A stretch of 64,000 nt of DNA from Mugil cephalus (Eukaryota > Chordata > Actinopteri > Mugiliformes > Mugilidae): assembly GCF_022458985.1 (NCBI RefSeq), contig NC_061778.1, positions 8,201,501-8,265,500 on the forward strand. The letters are read 5' to 3'. Below, in pieces: positions 39,601 to 48,974 of this stretch (position 1 is its first letter; every line of letters starts with the position of its first letter). The notes below the pieces were generated by a model. That model ran no database searches. It was not told where the DNA came from and was given only the letters and a program-made list of their open reading frames with translations. A program made the translations under genes and the position numbers.

Positions 39601-41966
39601 CAAAGCCAAGAGTGATGCTGTGTGTATGTGGGATGAGTGTGTGTGTGTGTGTGTAAACAAGGCAGGAGAAATAATCACACTTTTCTTTCTGATTACAGAG
39701 ATGCTGGCATCACCCCAGCTGTCACAACAATCACAGTGTCGGGTACGAAGCCTCTCTGCACCTTTCCCCGTGTACTCTGTCCTCGCTGTTGTCTTGGCAT
39801 GGCCCCAGGCAGCGTCACATTAATGCAGACGCTCCTCCATAAATACACACGGAAAAATAGGCCCCTACATGCATATTTATCTCGCTGCTTTTTTCCCTTT
39901 CAAATTAGCTGCCTCTCCCTAACCTCCAGAGCACAAGTGGGACGCACACGCTCCCACATGGCTATATTTACACAATTTGCACGCCGTAAATATTTGCTGC
40001 CCTGTCTCCTCCAAGCGAAGGAATTAACTGCACGTTGTCAGGCTGCTATTATGTTATCTGAAGTGCAGACCAACGCTGCGCCGCTTGCCGATTGACTCTT
40101 AATGAATTTCTGCTCCACAGCAACAGGTAGACGGAGCGCCCCTCCTCTCAACTTGACCGGACTGCCGGGAACGGAGAAGCTCAACGAGCGGGAGAAAGAG
40201 GTATGGGAAGATTGATGCTCAGTAAGCTCTGAATAATGTAGCTCATCTAACTAGGAATAGCCATGACGTTTTGAGGGACAAGGTTACAGCTTTACACTTG
40301 TCTACCTAGTGGATGCATCAAGTTGGAGCTGCAGTTTAGTGAAAGCTTTCATGAACTGTATCCAGTTTAAGACAGGATTTAGCAAATAATAGGTGGAGAC
40401 GTGTTTGGAGAGGTTTGTTATGCATGACGCTGACTTTACTAAGATCACAGGATTTGTTGCAGCGCCGCTTAATCGCAGCTTCCTCACATAAGCTGCAGAG
40501 AAGTGCCACTTTACAGTTATTGCACAGAAGCAGACTGAGTGAACTACATCATTGCCAGTGCTGGGACCGAAAAGCTAATCTTGAACACACTGCAAAGACC
40601 GGTCAATGCCCAGCAAGTACAAACATTATGCACCTGCGTGAGAAGAAAAAACTCTCCATACCAGCAGGTGGCAGTAGTCTGCATTCATCATTCAAAAGGG
40701 AAAACTGGATGAAGCTACTTTAAGCTAGGACTTTAGGAAGTGTTACAAACCAGCCGTCGTACAGATCTGGCCTCTCCTGAACTACTATTTAGTTATTCTA
40801 GATGATCATATTGTTACGAAAATATTTGTGTAGTTTAAATTTTCAGATTAGATGAAAATAAATAAATGAATAAAACGAGGAGAGGCCCTTCAACTCTCTC
40901 CATTTGTTTCATCTCCTCTGTTTTCCTTTACACGGGCTCATTAAGATCGTTCAGGTTTACCAGCCAATCAGAGTGAACTGCCAGCAGACATTCAACCAGT
41001 GAAAACAGGCACTTATTTTACACAAAGAGTATCCAAACATCTTTACTTTGACGATAATCACCAGATTTTGCTATAAAGCAACCATCAGTAGCTACGTTTC
41101 CATTCCAGTTTTTTTGCAAAAGAAAAAAAGCGATATTTCTGAAATTTGTTAACGTAGGCGTTTCCGTTACCATTTTTTTATCGCGATATATTTCGGTTTT
41201 GCGCATTTCCAGGCGTAATGGAAACGCAGTAAGTGTGAAATTAATTCCTATCAAGGTAAATATTAGACTCGTACTGATTTCAGGTTGAGTTCACTGAGTC
41301 TTCGGAGTCAAATTATTTCCACATCCAGATTTACTTGCAGTAAACGCGTGCTAGAAGTTTACAGGTAACTGGACGATTTAACATGTTAAATGTTGCAAGA
41401 TGAAATCGGTAACAATCAGGACTGTCGATGGATCAGAACATTTTATCGCGATTAATCGCATTATTTATAGTTGATGTGCGATTAATTAATCTCACATTTT
41501 CTTAATCTATTTTAAAATCATCTGTTTTTGTTGCCATGTCCTCTACGTGTCTTTTTAGTCTTCAGGCAAAGAATTGTACAAATATGGCAAATAAACTGAG
41601 TCTGTCCTTGAAGGCATTCATTGTGTTTCACTCAGTTGAACACATGGAGAGAAAAAGAAGCACTTGAATAAAACAAAAAAAAGACAAGATGATCTTATCT
41701 GACGCATAGTGCAACCTTCAATAAGATGTTTCTAAATGTCTCGTTCTGAGTCTTTGTGTGTGTTTGTTTTGTGTTTGTAGTTGTGTCAGGTGGTGCGTCT
41801 GGTGCCGGGTGCCTACCTGGAGTATAAACAGGCCTTACTGAACGAGTGCAGACGACAGGGAGGTCTGCGGCTGGCTCAGGCCCGAGCCCTGATCAAGATC
41901 GACGTCAACAAGACGCGTAAAATCTACGACTTCCTAATCAAAGAGGGCTACATCACCAAGGCTTAG
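27360..41966 (+). CDS. tada2a: Transcriptional adaptor ADA2A (15 coding exons, complete)
   Basis: ADA2A is a nuclear adaptor that links the GCN5/PCAF acetyltransferase and ADA3 in ATAC-type histone acetyltransferase complexes (family knowledge). Joining 27360-27384, 28260-28366, 28453-28512, 28588-28679, 29334-29491, 29959-30047, 30309-30381, 30485-30548, 32496-32539, 36673-36783, 38870-38941, 39218-39350, 39699-39742, 40121-40200 and 41781-41966 gives 1,338 nt, or 445 residues plus TAG. The human protein is 443 residues. Every junction is GT-AG and in phase. The ZZ zinc finger shows C17, C20, C31, C34, C42, C45, H55 and H59. The SANT region (about 70-122) has W75 and W95. A SWIRM domain fills about 358-445 and ends in YITKA. 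The start is chosen because the first exon reads MDRLASFS, as in other vertebrates. A non-coding first exon is likely but was not located. dusp14 follows on the same strand. Confidence 0.96.
27775..27960. repeat. Dispersed teleost repeat in tada2a intron 1
   Basis: Reads TTTAGCCTTTATTTAACCAG and then AGCCAAGATAGCAGCAACAC, the signature words of a very common fish repeat (recalled). Confidence 0.5.
28057..28170 (+). repeat. tada2a: Dispersed repeat family B, copy 2 (tada2a intron 1)
   Basis: Near-identical words to the copy at 25,385-25,510, and 90 bp upstream of coding exon 2. The function is unknown. Confidence 0.7.
28260..28366 (+). CDS. tada2a: tada2a coding exon 2 (first half of ZZ finger)
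   Basis: Encodes residues 9-44, from the DPFDKPPCRGC stretch to CLQ, with six of the zinc-ligand candidates up to C42. The acceptor is tttccag and the donor gtaagc. It ends on a codon boundary. Confidence 0.95.
28453..28512 (+). CDS. tada2a: tada2a coding exon 3 (second half of ZZ finger)
   Basis: Encodes residues 45-64, starting CFTRGFEYKKH, with C45, H55 and H59 completing the ZZ finger. It is 60 nt long and in phase at both ends, after a pyrimidine-rich acceptor and before gtgagt. Confidence 0.95.
28588..28679 (+). CDS. tada2a: tada2a coding exon 4 (SANT start)
   Basis: Encodes TSDFPVLEPGW onward to CGFGN plus two bases of the W95 codon, the first part of the SANT/Myb-like domain. The donor is gttagt. 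The tryptophan codon is completed by the first base of exon 5. Confidence 0.94.
29334..29491 (+). CDS. tada2a: tada2a coding exon 5 (SANT end)
   Basis: Encodes QDVAYQMRTKTKEEC through HYMKNFINNPLFSS to AIPFK, residues 95-147. This covers the end of the SANT domain and the conserved NNPLF segment. The acceptor is tcctcag and the donor gtgagc. Confidence 0.95.
29959..30047 (+). CDS. tada2a: tada2a coding exon 6
   Basis: Encodes residues 148-177, TDDPPRPTFDSVLSRDMAGY and the following MPARADFME. This is a highly conserved ADA2-family linker. The acceptor is cccacag and the donor gtgagg, ending on a codon boundary. Confidence 0.95.
30309..30381 (+). CDS. tada2a: tada2a coding exon 7
   Basis: Encodes EFDNYAEWDLKDIDFVDDDS and DILR plus one base (residues 178-201). 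This acidic block is characteristic of ADA2 proteins. The acceptor is cacttag and the donor gtgggt. Confidence 0.95.
30485..30548 (+). CDS. tada2a: tada2a coding exon 8
   Basis: Encodes ALKLSVVDIYHSRLKERQRR and K plus two bases of the next lysine (residues 202-222). The acceptor is tttcag and the donor gtaggt. Confidence 0.94.
30549..32495 (+). other. tada2a: tada2a intron 8
   Basis: A 1.9-kb AT-rich intron with one dispersed repeat at 32,210-32,445. No other gene seen. Confidence 0.85.
32210..32445. repeat. Dispersed repeat in tada2a intron 8
   Basis: Starts GGACCCCCAAAGTGATGGAG, continues GGGACCCCCTACCTACTATA, and ends GGAGTCACGGACCACCTGTT. The wording is typical of a dispersed non-coding fish repeat (recalled). 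It ends about 50 bp before exon 9. Confidence 0.4.
32496..32539 (+). CDS. tada2a: tada2a coding exon 9
   Basis: This 44-nt exon completes the lysine codon and encodes IIRDHGLINLRKFQ plus one base (residues 223-237). The acceptor is tttcag and the donor gtgagt. It is below usual ORF length limits. Confidence 0.94.
32986..33015 (+). repeat. Poly(C) and (CCA)n tract in tada2a intron 9
   Basis: A C run followed directly by five CCA units. Confidence 0.9.
33489..33506 (+). repeat. (GT)n microsatellite
   Basis: Nine GT units after GTC repeats, in tada2a intron 9. Confidence 0.85.
33615..33649 (+). repeat. (CA)n microsatellite
   Basis: An uninterrupted run of about 17 CA units in tada2a intron 9, about 110 bp from a GT run of opposite phase. 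Confidence 0.95.
34965..35530. repeat. TATCGATA-rich dispersed repeat in tada2a intron 9
   Basis: The ends are rich in ATATTGCGATATATTGCAAT and TATCGCGATATATTGCCATA motifs, in inverted arrangement. This matches a widespread class of non-autonomous fish elements (recalled, probably hAT-like). No coding frame. Confidence 0.5.
35845..35866 (+). repeat. Poly(T) tract
   Basis: A run of 22 T in tada2a intron 9. Confidence 0.9.
36673..36783 (+). CDS. tada2a: tada2a coding exon 10
   Basis: Encodes MLERCYPKEVQELYDVMRRF and onward to GPIEHDKFIESHA plus one base (residues 238-274). The acceptor is gtgttag and the donor gttagt. The flanking introns are long (4.1 and 2.1 kb) and repeat-bearing. Confidence 0.95.
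37017..38378. mobile_element. Rearranged Tc1/mariner-type fragments in tada2a intron 10
   Basis: The two ends are inverted copies: ACCGATCAGCCACAACATTA on the left and TAAAGTTATGGCTGATCGCT on the right. Internal pieces resemble a common fish Tc1-like element (recalled). The stretch near 37,090-37,150 is in sense orientation. Those at 37,170-37,205, 37,460-37,640 and 38,250-38,378 are in the opposite orientation. Unrelated AT-rich DNA (about 37,205-37,450 and 37,650-38,240) interrupts them. No intact transposase remains. Confidence 0.6.
38555..38680. repeat. Dispersed teleost repeat fragment in tada2a intron 10
   Basis: Reads GTTAATTAGTCAGCTTTAGA followed by GCTAGCTGG and TATGCTAAGCTAGGCTATCT. 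These words are typical of the same common fish repeat as at 5,293-5,660 (recalled). Confidence 0.45.
38870..38941 (+). CDS. tada2a: tada2a coding exon 11
   Basis: Encodes L plus EFELRREIRRLQEYRKAGIK and SFC with one following base (residues 275-298). This is a charged helical segment. The acceptor is ctcgcag and the donor gtgagt. Confidence 0.95.
39218..39350 (+). CDS. tada2a: tada2a coding exon 12
   Basis: Encodes SAKVYERVKRMREDERRKRT through LQYIQDG to QAA plus two bases (residues 299-342). It is highly charged and probably helical. The acceptor is caacag and the donor gtgagg. Confidence 0.95.
39699..39742 (+). CDS. tada2a: tada2a coding exon 13 (linker)
   Basis: This 44-nt exon encodes IDAGITPAVTTITVS plus one base (residues 343-357). 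It is a poorly conserved Ser/Thr-rich linker before SWIRM. The acceptor is attacag and the donor gtacga, the weakest donor of the gene. The frame stays open through most of the following intron. Confidence 0.88.
39743..40120 (+). other. tada2a: tada2a intron 13, unusually open and possibly regulatory
   Basis: This 378-nt intron is a multiple of three. The tada2a frame continues through it for 117 codons to TGA at 40093-40095. Its sequence is free of recognised repeats and contains blocks such as ATGCATATTTATC and GCACGCCGTAAATATTTGC that look like non-coding regulatory DNA. Confidence 0.4.
40121..40200 (+). CDS. tada2a: tada2a coding exon 14 (SWIRM start)
   Basis: Encodes ATGRRSAPPLNLTGLPGTEK and LNEREKE (residues 358-384), the conserved PPLNLTGLPG entry to the SWIRM domain. 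The acceptor is ctccacag and the donor gtatgg. Confidence 0.94.
40650..40860 (+). repeat. Dispersed repeat family C, copy 1 (tada2a intron 14)
   Basis: Shares ACCAGCAGGTGGCAGTAGTC, ATTCAAAAGG and AAAATATTTGTGTA with 57,905-58,090 in the same order and orientation. It carries a CTCF-like motif at 40661-40674. Confidence 0.65.
40661..40674 (+). promoter_or_regulatory. CTCF-like motif in repeat family C
   Basis: CCAGCAGGTGGCAG fully matches the CTCF core and lies inside a dispersed repeat in tada2a intron 14. Confidence 0.4.
41091..41229. mobile_element. MITE, short copy in tada2a intron 14
   Basis: The left end GCTACGTTTCCATTCCAG and the right end GCGTAATGGAAACGCAG are inverted and are flanked by TA on both sides. 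It shares its ends and the GATATTTCTGAAATTT core with the 430-bp copy at 49,928, so it is a deletion derivative or relative. Confidence 0.7.
41405..41700. repeat. Dispersed repeat with ATTAATCGCA motifs in tada2a intron 14
   Basis: Contains ACATTTTATCGCGATTAATC and GTGCGATTAATTAATCTCAC, the typical end of a common non-coding teleost repeat (recalled). It lies just upstream of the last tada2a exon. No coding content. Confidence 0.45.
41781..41966 (+). CDS. tada2a: tada2a coding exon 15 (SWIRM, stop)
   Basis: Encodes residues 385-445, LCQVVRLVPGAYLEYKQALL through GGLRLAQARALIKIDVNKTR to YITKA, followed by TAG at 41964-41966. This is the helix-rich SWIRM core. The TTG at the exon start is an ordinary leucine codon after acceptor ttgtag, not a start codon. 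Confidence 0.96.
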   Translation: MCQVVRLVPGAYLEYKQALLNECRRQGGLRLAQARALIKIDVNKTRKIYDFLIKEGYITKA

Positions 41967-42400
41967 GATGTGACCACAGGGGAGGCCAGACTGTGGTCAG
42001 TGGGTCGATATACTTTAATCTTGTAACGTCAGTGTTTTGTAAGAGGTTCAGATTGTTGCTGCTCTTTTGAGATATTCTTAACTTTTGTTTAGCTTTTTGT
42101 TTTTCCGTTTAAAATGTATTAAAATAATGTCTTTGTATAATCCTCTGTCAGAAGAACAGGGGCTCGTATTAAATGAGGATGTATTTATTTCTCCTGTCAT
42201 AAAATGTTGATGAAAAATGATTCGCTGTTCATGTTGATGTCTTACAATATTCATTTTAACCTCGAAATTCAAGTAATTTAATATAATTTACTTTAAAATT
42301 ACTGGACAAGTATCATAAGTTTTTAATTCTAATTAATTAATAGTGAAACAAGACCGTCTTAGTTTGTCAACACAATATATGTGGAGAATAAACTAAAGAA
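41967..42400 (+). other. tada2a: tada2a 3' untranslated region
   Basis: This AT-rich sequence follows the stop codon and has no further frame. Candidate polyadenylation hexamers are ATTAAA at 42118-42123 and 42168-42173 and AATAAA at 42387-42392. The true end cannot be chosen from sequence alone. Confidence 0.6.
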
Positions 42401-42984
42401 TGAGCATTATTATTTATTTATTTCAGTCTGGTATATTTTGAGACTGAGATATTAATGCAGTTGGTAAATAGCGCAGCTAATTTCAGTCACATTTAAAGCG
42501 ACTAATCTAAAAACAAAAGTCTCTAAAGTCTTACCGCAACTATAAATCTTTATCAGGTGTTTAAGACTTAACCTGATGAGCGACAATCAAACAAACAATC
42601 CTGAGTGTACCTGAAATAAAACGAGTAGTGGATATGACTCAGTTTCAACATCATGCAGACAACTTAAACTGACTCATTAGGTCCGTCCCGATCAATATCA
42701 AACATGTCTGACATTTAGGATTTAACATTGGAATGATTACATCAGTTACAACAAGACACAGAGCAACCAACGGTGTTGTCATGCAATGCTGAACATATTA
42801 TGGTACTTGTAGACGGATGTTAAAAGTAATAGTTGGACACCGCAAAAAGGTTCTACGGTCGAATGACCTTGCTTGTTTAGCATTTTCCAAACCGGCTTGA
42901 AGGTGTCTTACTGCCACCTACCAGACTGGAGTGTTGTTTCACTTTAGTCTCTAGATGTTAATTAATATCCGCCTTGTTTGTACT

Positions 42985-43315
42985 TACACCCATCAGGCAT
43001 TACATTATGACCACTGACCATTTTGTGACAATTCACTGTTTTTCTGGGAAACTGTTGAACCTGGCATTCATGTAGATGTTCCTTAGACATGTACCACCCA
43101 CATAGACCAGAACAGGCACCCCCCACCCCATAGCAATGGTACTCATTGATGGCAGCAGCAGCCATCTCCAGCAGGATGCAGCCTGACGCAGGCACACACA
43201 CAAAAACACTTTAGGAACAACCAAAAAAAACAAAAAAACAATAAAACATGAAGAACAGCACAAGGTGTTGACCTGGCCTCCAAATTCACGAGATTCAAAA
43301 CCGATCAAATTTAAA
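42985..43315 (+). mobile_element. Tc1/mariner-type fragment, internally deleted
   Basis: It begins ACCCATCAGGCATTACATTA, similar to the ends of the element in tada2a intron 10. It continues with pieces such as GGCATTCATGTAGATGTTCC and GTGTTGACCTGGCCTCCAAA that recall conserved transposase-coding stretches of the same fish family. Deletions, an A-rich stretch and stops break it. Confidence 0.6.
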
Positions 43316-44025
43316 AAGTCCAAACATTCAGATGTATTCTTGCAACGCCCGTGTTATCAAGGTTGCATCAGGTGGTGACTTGTTATGAGACAGATGTCCC
43401 AGAATACATTTTATGAGTGTCTTCAAGTACACTGCGGAATGATTGTACTGCGTCCTCCCGTCCTTCACTGTCTCTGTCCTTGGTTCTGTTAAACGCCCTC
43501 CATTTTATTAACATTTGCATCCTTGTGAGATCATGTGAGCTGGTGCTCTCAATTCTCCTTGATCTGGTGTGAAAATCTAGTGTGTGCACATTTGAGATTA
43601 GAGAGCGTATCTGCAGTATCTGCAGAGATTCCTCTGAAGTTTCTTCTCCCACCTACTAATTTTTGTGGTGTGGGTCTGGAGTCACTCAGTTGGGACCTGA
43701 TTATGCTCCATCAAAACGTCTGTAGGGACTTGATGCAGTGGTGGATTCTCATCATCCGAGCCCTGTTTAATTGAATTTGTTTACAATAGAGCTGCTGACA
43801 TTGGGGAGAGCTCTTCACAGTCATGTCTGTTGTGAAAGATACTGACAGTGAAATAACTTTAAAGGACGAACAGTCAACAGTGATTAATTCATTTAATGTC
43901 TCATTGTTCTGATCAGTGGTAGAACTATAGACCCATTCATCGCCTACGTCACTGTGGCGTCACAACGTTAGTTGGAGGCAAAACATAGAGAAGCTTGAGG
44001 CAACATTGTCACTGTCAACTGGGAA

Positions 44026-44520
44026 AATGTTGTCTTGTTGTATTTTTGGGGGCAAAACCTAAAAAAACAAATACACTAACTTGAAGTGTTATCGCATACC
44101 AGTCACTGCTACTCGTAGACAACTTTGGTTTGGATTTGAACGCGATTAAAAGAAAGGATTGGAGTGAGACAAACATCAACAACAACTGTCAGGTAAGATT
44201 AGATTAACATCTAATGTATTATCAGTTTAAGCCTGGACAATGTTATGAGTTACACTAATTTGTGACTGACATAACATTAATTATTATTTGATTGATTCTT
44301 GATACACGCTAATGCTAATGCTAACCGCGAGCTAACTCAACATTAGCTGCATGTTTCAGGGGTGTCCAAGTAGAAGTTACATTTACTACATTACCCTCCA
44401 CAATGGTTCCACTTACTTCTTGTAATGTCTTTGTAGGAGAGTCTTCACTTGATAAAGACAGACCAGACTCTGTCCCCTCTGTGTCCTCCTTTGGTCAAGT
44501 CGTCCATCCAGTGAGTGATT
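44026..44520 (+). pseudogene. Degraded THAP-domain gene or transposon remnant (two exons)
   Basis: A first piece (44,026-44,192) starts with a short MLSCCIFGGK frame. It then reads LKCYRIPVTATRRQLW and, after a frame change, LNAIKRKDWSETNINNN, which fits a THAP zinc-finger pattern. It ends at a donor-like cag/gtaaga. A second piece after ttgtag (about 44,418-44,510) reads GESSLDKDRPDSVPSVSSF, like the conserved THAP end. Stops and a frameshift break the first piece. The family assignment is from memory of fish THAP repeats; whether it comes from a P-like transposon or a host THAP gene is open. Confidence 0.5.
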
Positions 44521-45287
44521 ATAGTCACATCAGTCGGAGTCAACTTTTTGAATTAACATGGTCTCGGGGAGTGAGTGTATTAGTATATTCTCTAAAATAT
44601 ATGTTTTCCTCGTCTATTCTTGCCCAAACAGTCCGTTAAAATATGCTAACTGCTGTTTACAGGCTATAGTGTTTGAGATGTTTTGCCTCCAGCTAAGCTC
44701 CTCCCTTCAAAAAAACGTCACACTGTTTACAAACTGTGAAGGGATCTATATGCAGAATTTCTTTCTCTCCCTATAATGATGTTACATGTTACATATTCTG
44801 ATGAGAGTCTGACTACATTCCTAGACAGACAGACTTTCCTGTCTCTGTCTCATTTCGTGGACATTTGAACCCAGTGTCACTTGATAAAGCTGTGATGAAT
44901 GTAACCCAGGCAGGAGGCCGGGGCAGCCATCGATTCAGAGAGCAGCTCCCGCGCCAACCCCAGCTTAACGGCCTGATTGTAACGGCAGATTCAACCCCTG
45001 AAGATAAGGACGAGCGTCTGAAGTGAAATACTGAAATGCAGCAACTGGAGCTGGATTTAAGAAGATGTGAAGGAGGAGAAATTCAGACGTTCTGTACGCC
45101 TCCACGTGTCTCATCAAATCAAGCTTCCAAAACAAGAAGCTGCAGAGTGAAACCGATCCTTTCAGAGGAGGCACTTTTCCTCCTGTCACACTCGGTTCCA
45201 GCCAGGCTCGGCAAACTTTGCTCTTTTATTTTCAGTTTAAAGCTGCAGAAAGAGGAATCTGCTCTCAGCAGTCGGCAGTTGAAGGCC

Positions 45288-45317
45288 ACAAACAAACAAA
45301 CAAACAAACAAACAAAC
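45288..45317 (+). repeat. (AAAC)n microsatellite
   Basis: About seven CAAA units without interruption. Confidence 0.9.
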
Positions 45318-46468
45318 GTGACCTGAATTTTCTGGATTTGAAAGAGAGGCGCTAAAATGAGGACACGCCGATGATGGAGCCACCGAAGATTGTCAAGGCT
45401 ACAGAGAAATAGAGTCACTGCGTCTGGGTGATTATTAGTTGGAGCCCATTTAAAGTTGGAGGAAGAAGTTTCAATTATATAAATAATATTAACAATACTT
45501 ATGCAAATAATTATTTTAGAACTCCTCTCATATCTTTAAGAAATAAAGTTTTGAGGAAAAAAATAAATATATAAATTATATAAATAAAAAAAAAATACAT
45601 TCATAAAAATTAATCAGTTATTGATGTCATGCCTCAACCTTTGCAGGGGCAGATATTATCCCTTAAACCCGAAATAATCTGGATTAATGCTTCCAGTTTA
45701 ACTGTTTACATAGACACTAAATAAAATGAATCCGATAACATACGGTGTATGGGTTCACAGGACCTAAATCATCATGACAATTAATTTTCTGACCACGGTT
45801 TCCTCTGCTGTGGAGCGTCTAATCTGCGGTATATGCAACAGAAGAAGAAGATTGGTTGTTATTCTCCCTCCATATTTCGGTCGCTCCTGAAAACTGGACA
45901 AATATGCTCAGAGAAATTCAATTTAAAACATCAGATCAAGTGTTGAACAGATGAGGATAGGTCTGTTCTGACTGAGGTGATTAAATGATACTGATTGTTG
46001 AAAGTAGGTCATTGGACTTGTTTCTGTCTCCGTGTTTGTTTTTGAAGATGCTGCATCTTTTTCCGCAAGCTCTTTCCTCTCATTTAGTTCATCTTCATCC
46101 TCATCTGTTTTTTTTCCAGATGAGCTTGATGTTAGTTAGTCTCAGCTTTATTTCTCTTTTGTCTCAGTTACGTGTTTTTTTTGTTTTGTTTTGTGTTTTA
46201 ACACTCAAAACGTGTTTTTTTCAGTAAAAATGAGGCAACAAGTGTTAAAATCCATCAAGTGCACTGACTTATGTGGCCTCTCTGTCTCTGGTGTGAGCAG
46301 ATATTTATTCTCCGTGCAGGGAGGCTGGCTACTCACCTGTTTTCACCCAGCACATGTCGCCGCTCTCCGTCACTGTGCTGAAGTGGCAGGGCCGACAGAT
46401 GGAGCAGATGTCAGTGTCGACGCTCTGCGTGTGTGTGCGGAGATGCAGCATTTCTCAACCCAACCACC

Positions 46469-46490
46469 CACACACACACACACACACGCA
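46469..46490 (+). repeat. (CA)n microsatellite
   Basis: About nine CA units followed by CGCATGCA. Confidence 0.85.
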
Positions 46491-47248
46491 TGCACAGCGT
46501 CTTCCTCTCAGGCTGAATGTTTGCCTCCTGCTCTCAGCTCATCTCAGACTCCTCGCGAAAGTAAACTGAGGCTGACTTCCTACAGGAGGGAACTTGTGCA
46601 TCGCTGTGGATCTAATAAACATCACAAGCTGAGAGGAGGGTGCAACAAGTGTGCAGATGCTAAGTAAAGGTAGCAGTCACACAAAGTACAGAAACATCAG
46701 CATAAAAATATACTTAAAACTACTAATTATATGGAATAACGTAGTTTTAGATGATAATAACCATGTTTGTTATTCTAGTTGGTTTACACTACACTACTAT
46801 ATCTTTAAATCTTATTATCATGTGTTATATATTCTATTATAAAGGTGCAATATTTCTCCCTGAGGTTTGGATAAGAAACTGTAATTAAACTGCAGATAAT
46901 CTAGATCAGATAAATGAACAATAATCAGGATGAGCAGGACTTTTAGAAGATAAGGAACTGATGTTGCTGTTAATTCGCTGTTGCTCGATATTTTGCACGC
47001 TTGCAGCCTTGAGATTGTATTTATTAATATTGGAAGAATAAGTACATATTTTTAATTAAATGTAAAAAAAGAAAAAAGAAAGAAAACACTGCAGAGAAGA
47101 ATCGATCCATTGGTTTTAGAGTTTCTCCTCGGCTGCTGTTTTATTGATTTTGAACTTTGCTGCCGTTCAGGGAGAAAGAAAAAAAAAAAGATGTCAGCCA
47201 CATCTTTGTGTTGTTGTGAGGCTTTTTAAAGGGGAGCTACTCCAACTG

Positions 47249-47272
47249 CACACACACACACACACACACACA
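47249..47272 (+). repeat. (CA)n microsatellite
   Basis: An uninterrupted run of 12 CA units. Confidence 0.9.
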
Positions 47273-47582
47273 TTTGTACTATCTTTGAGAGGACCCTCAT
47301 AGTTAAATCCATAACCTCAAAGAAAGTCCCCCTCCCCCCACCCCCTCTGTGTGGCCATTACTGCTTGCTAGTGATTAACACAGAGGTGAACTCATCAACA
47401 TAAGAGGTTGCCCTGGCAACCAGGTTTGGTTGCATACTGGAGTCTGAAGGGATGTAGGAGCAGCGGATGGGGAGGTGAGTGGAGGGGAGGGGGCAGGAGG
47501 TTAGCAGTGCAGAGACACACATTCACCCGGGGCTGAGGAGTCGTGACTAACCAGCGCGGTGAAGTCTGCTGCACCATCCGTC

Positions 47583-47634
47583 TGTGTGTACGTGTGTGTG
47601 CGTGTACGTGTGTGCGTGTGTGTGTGTGTGTGTG
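47583..47634 (+). repeat. Imperfect (GT)n microsatellite
   Basis: GT units interrupted by AC and CG steps, then a pure run of nine. Confidence 0.9.
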
Positions 47635-47785
47635 CAGGGAGCAATCATCCCTCAGTACGATAATATTATTTGGATGAGATGCCTCCACTCAGATTAAGAC
47701 AGGATGTGTGCGACGCGGCCGCGGTAGTCAGCTCATATTTTTATTCATCTATTTATTTATTTTTTGCAGCGTAGTGAATGTGTAG

Positions 47786-47805
47786 GTGTGTGTGTGTGTG
47801 TGTGT
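47786..47805 (+). repeat. (GT)n microsatellite
   Basis: About ten GT units. Confidence 0.85.
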
Positions 47806-48693
47806 TTGATGGGTTGATCTTAATGACAGGGCTTGCTCTCACGTGTTGCCACAGCAAACACTCAGATCCCGTCTCTGTTTACCGCCGTCACAGCTGGAGC
47901 GATGGGAGGCGCCTGTGGGATCAGCAGCAACTTTATTTAGACCTCTGCCTTCTCCCCCCGCTGTCTCCCCCACCCCCACCCCCGTCTCCTCTCACACACA
48001 CTCTCTCCGCTGCATCTCCAGCAGCCTGAGTTGACCACAAAGCACTTTCCATTCTCCTCATCTTACCGACCCTCGGCCCGTCCGTCACACACATCAGCTC
48101 AGACAGAAATAAACATCTCTAGTGTTACAGGCCGCCGGCTGGGATCAACTCAGAGATTTACACTCACGCCAGGTTTACTTTCTCACGGATAATTATCCCT
48201 CAACTCGTTAGCAGACGACAAACATGATCTGCTTTGATCTGCGTGATGCTCCCACCTCTACAGAAATGATTTCTGGTGGGTCGTCTGATCTGCGCCGCCT
48301 CTCCAAAGGTGCACATAAGCAGCCGAACAGCACATCTCGCCGGGCGTCCGTGCCTTCGAGGAGCGCGTTCAGGATTTTTTTCACGGCGGTAAAATCTCCG
48401 TGGCACCTTCTGCACCGCGCAACCCGTCAGTTATCTGGTGTTACAGGCGGTCAGGGTTAATCAATGTCACTTCCCGCTCACTCAGAGCAGACAGCTCCTT
48501 CACAACGTGGCTGCAGGTGCTTGTTATAGAGGCGATGGTTGCCGTTGTAAAAAAAAAAAAAAAATCTCTCAGCCTGCACTGCAGACGGCGGAGTCGCATT
48601 AAACGGCGGGAGCGTCTTCCCAGAATGCCTCTGACTCATCTGACATTTCAACGCGGACCCCGGGTTTTTCTGCCTCTCCAGCCTGCGGCTCTG

Positions 48694-48723
48694 TCCTCCT
48701 CATCCTCCTCCTCCTCCTCCTCC
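48694..48723 (+). repeat. (TCC)n tract
   Basis: About nine TCC units with one ATC interruption. Confidence 0.85.
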
Positions 48724-48974
48724 CTCTTATCTCCCCATCTCCATCCGTCTTTTCTCTCTTCTAACTCAAGGTTACCACTTCTTAACGCATCTATCATCCC
48801 TCTTTCACTTTTCGCTCATTTAATCCACAGACATTTTCCCTCTTTCAGCATTCATCAGGTGACGGCTGAAGAGTCACTGTCAGTCCACATAATGCAGGAA
48901 CAGTCGCCCCCTTTTTTTTTGATTGCTACTGCTGCTGTTTGTTTCCACTTGATTGAATTTGTAATGTAATTAGG

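Noticed and set aside
41781..41966. A stand-alone 61-residue protein starting at TTG 41781
   Set aside because: It is the last tada2a exon. The TTG follows a splice acceptor and encodes an internal leucine.
42901..42925. CTGGTAGGTGGCAGT (minus strand) as another CTCF-like motif
   Set aside because: The first three bases depart from the consensus, leaving too weak a match.
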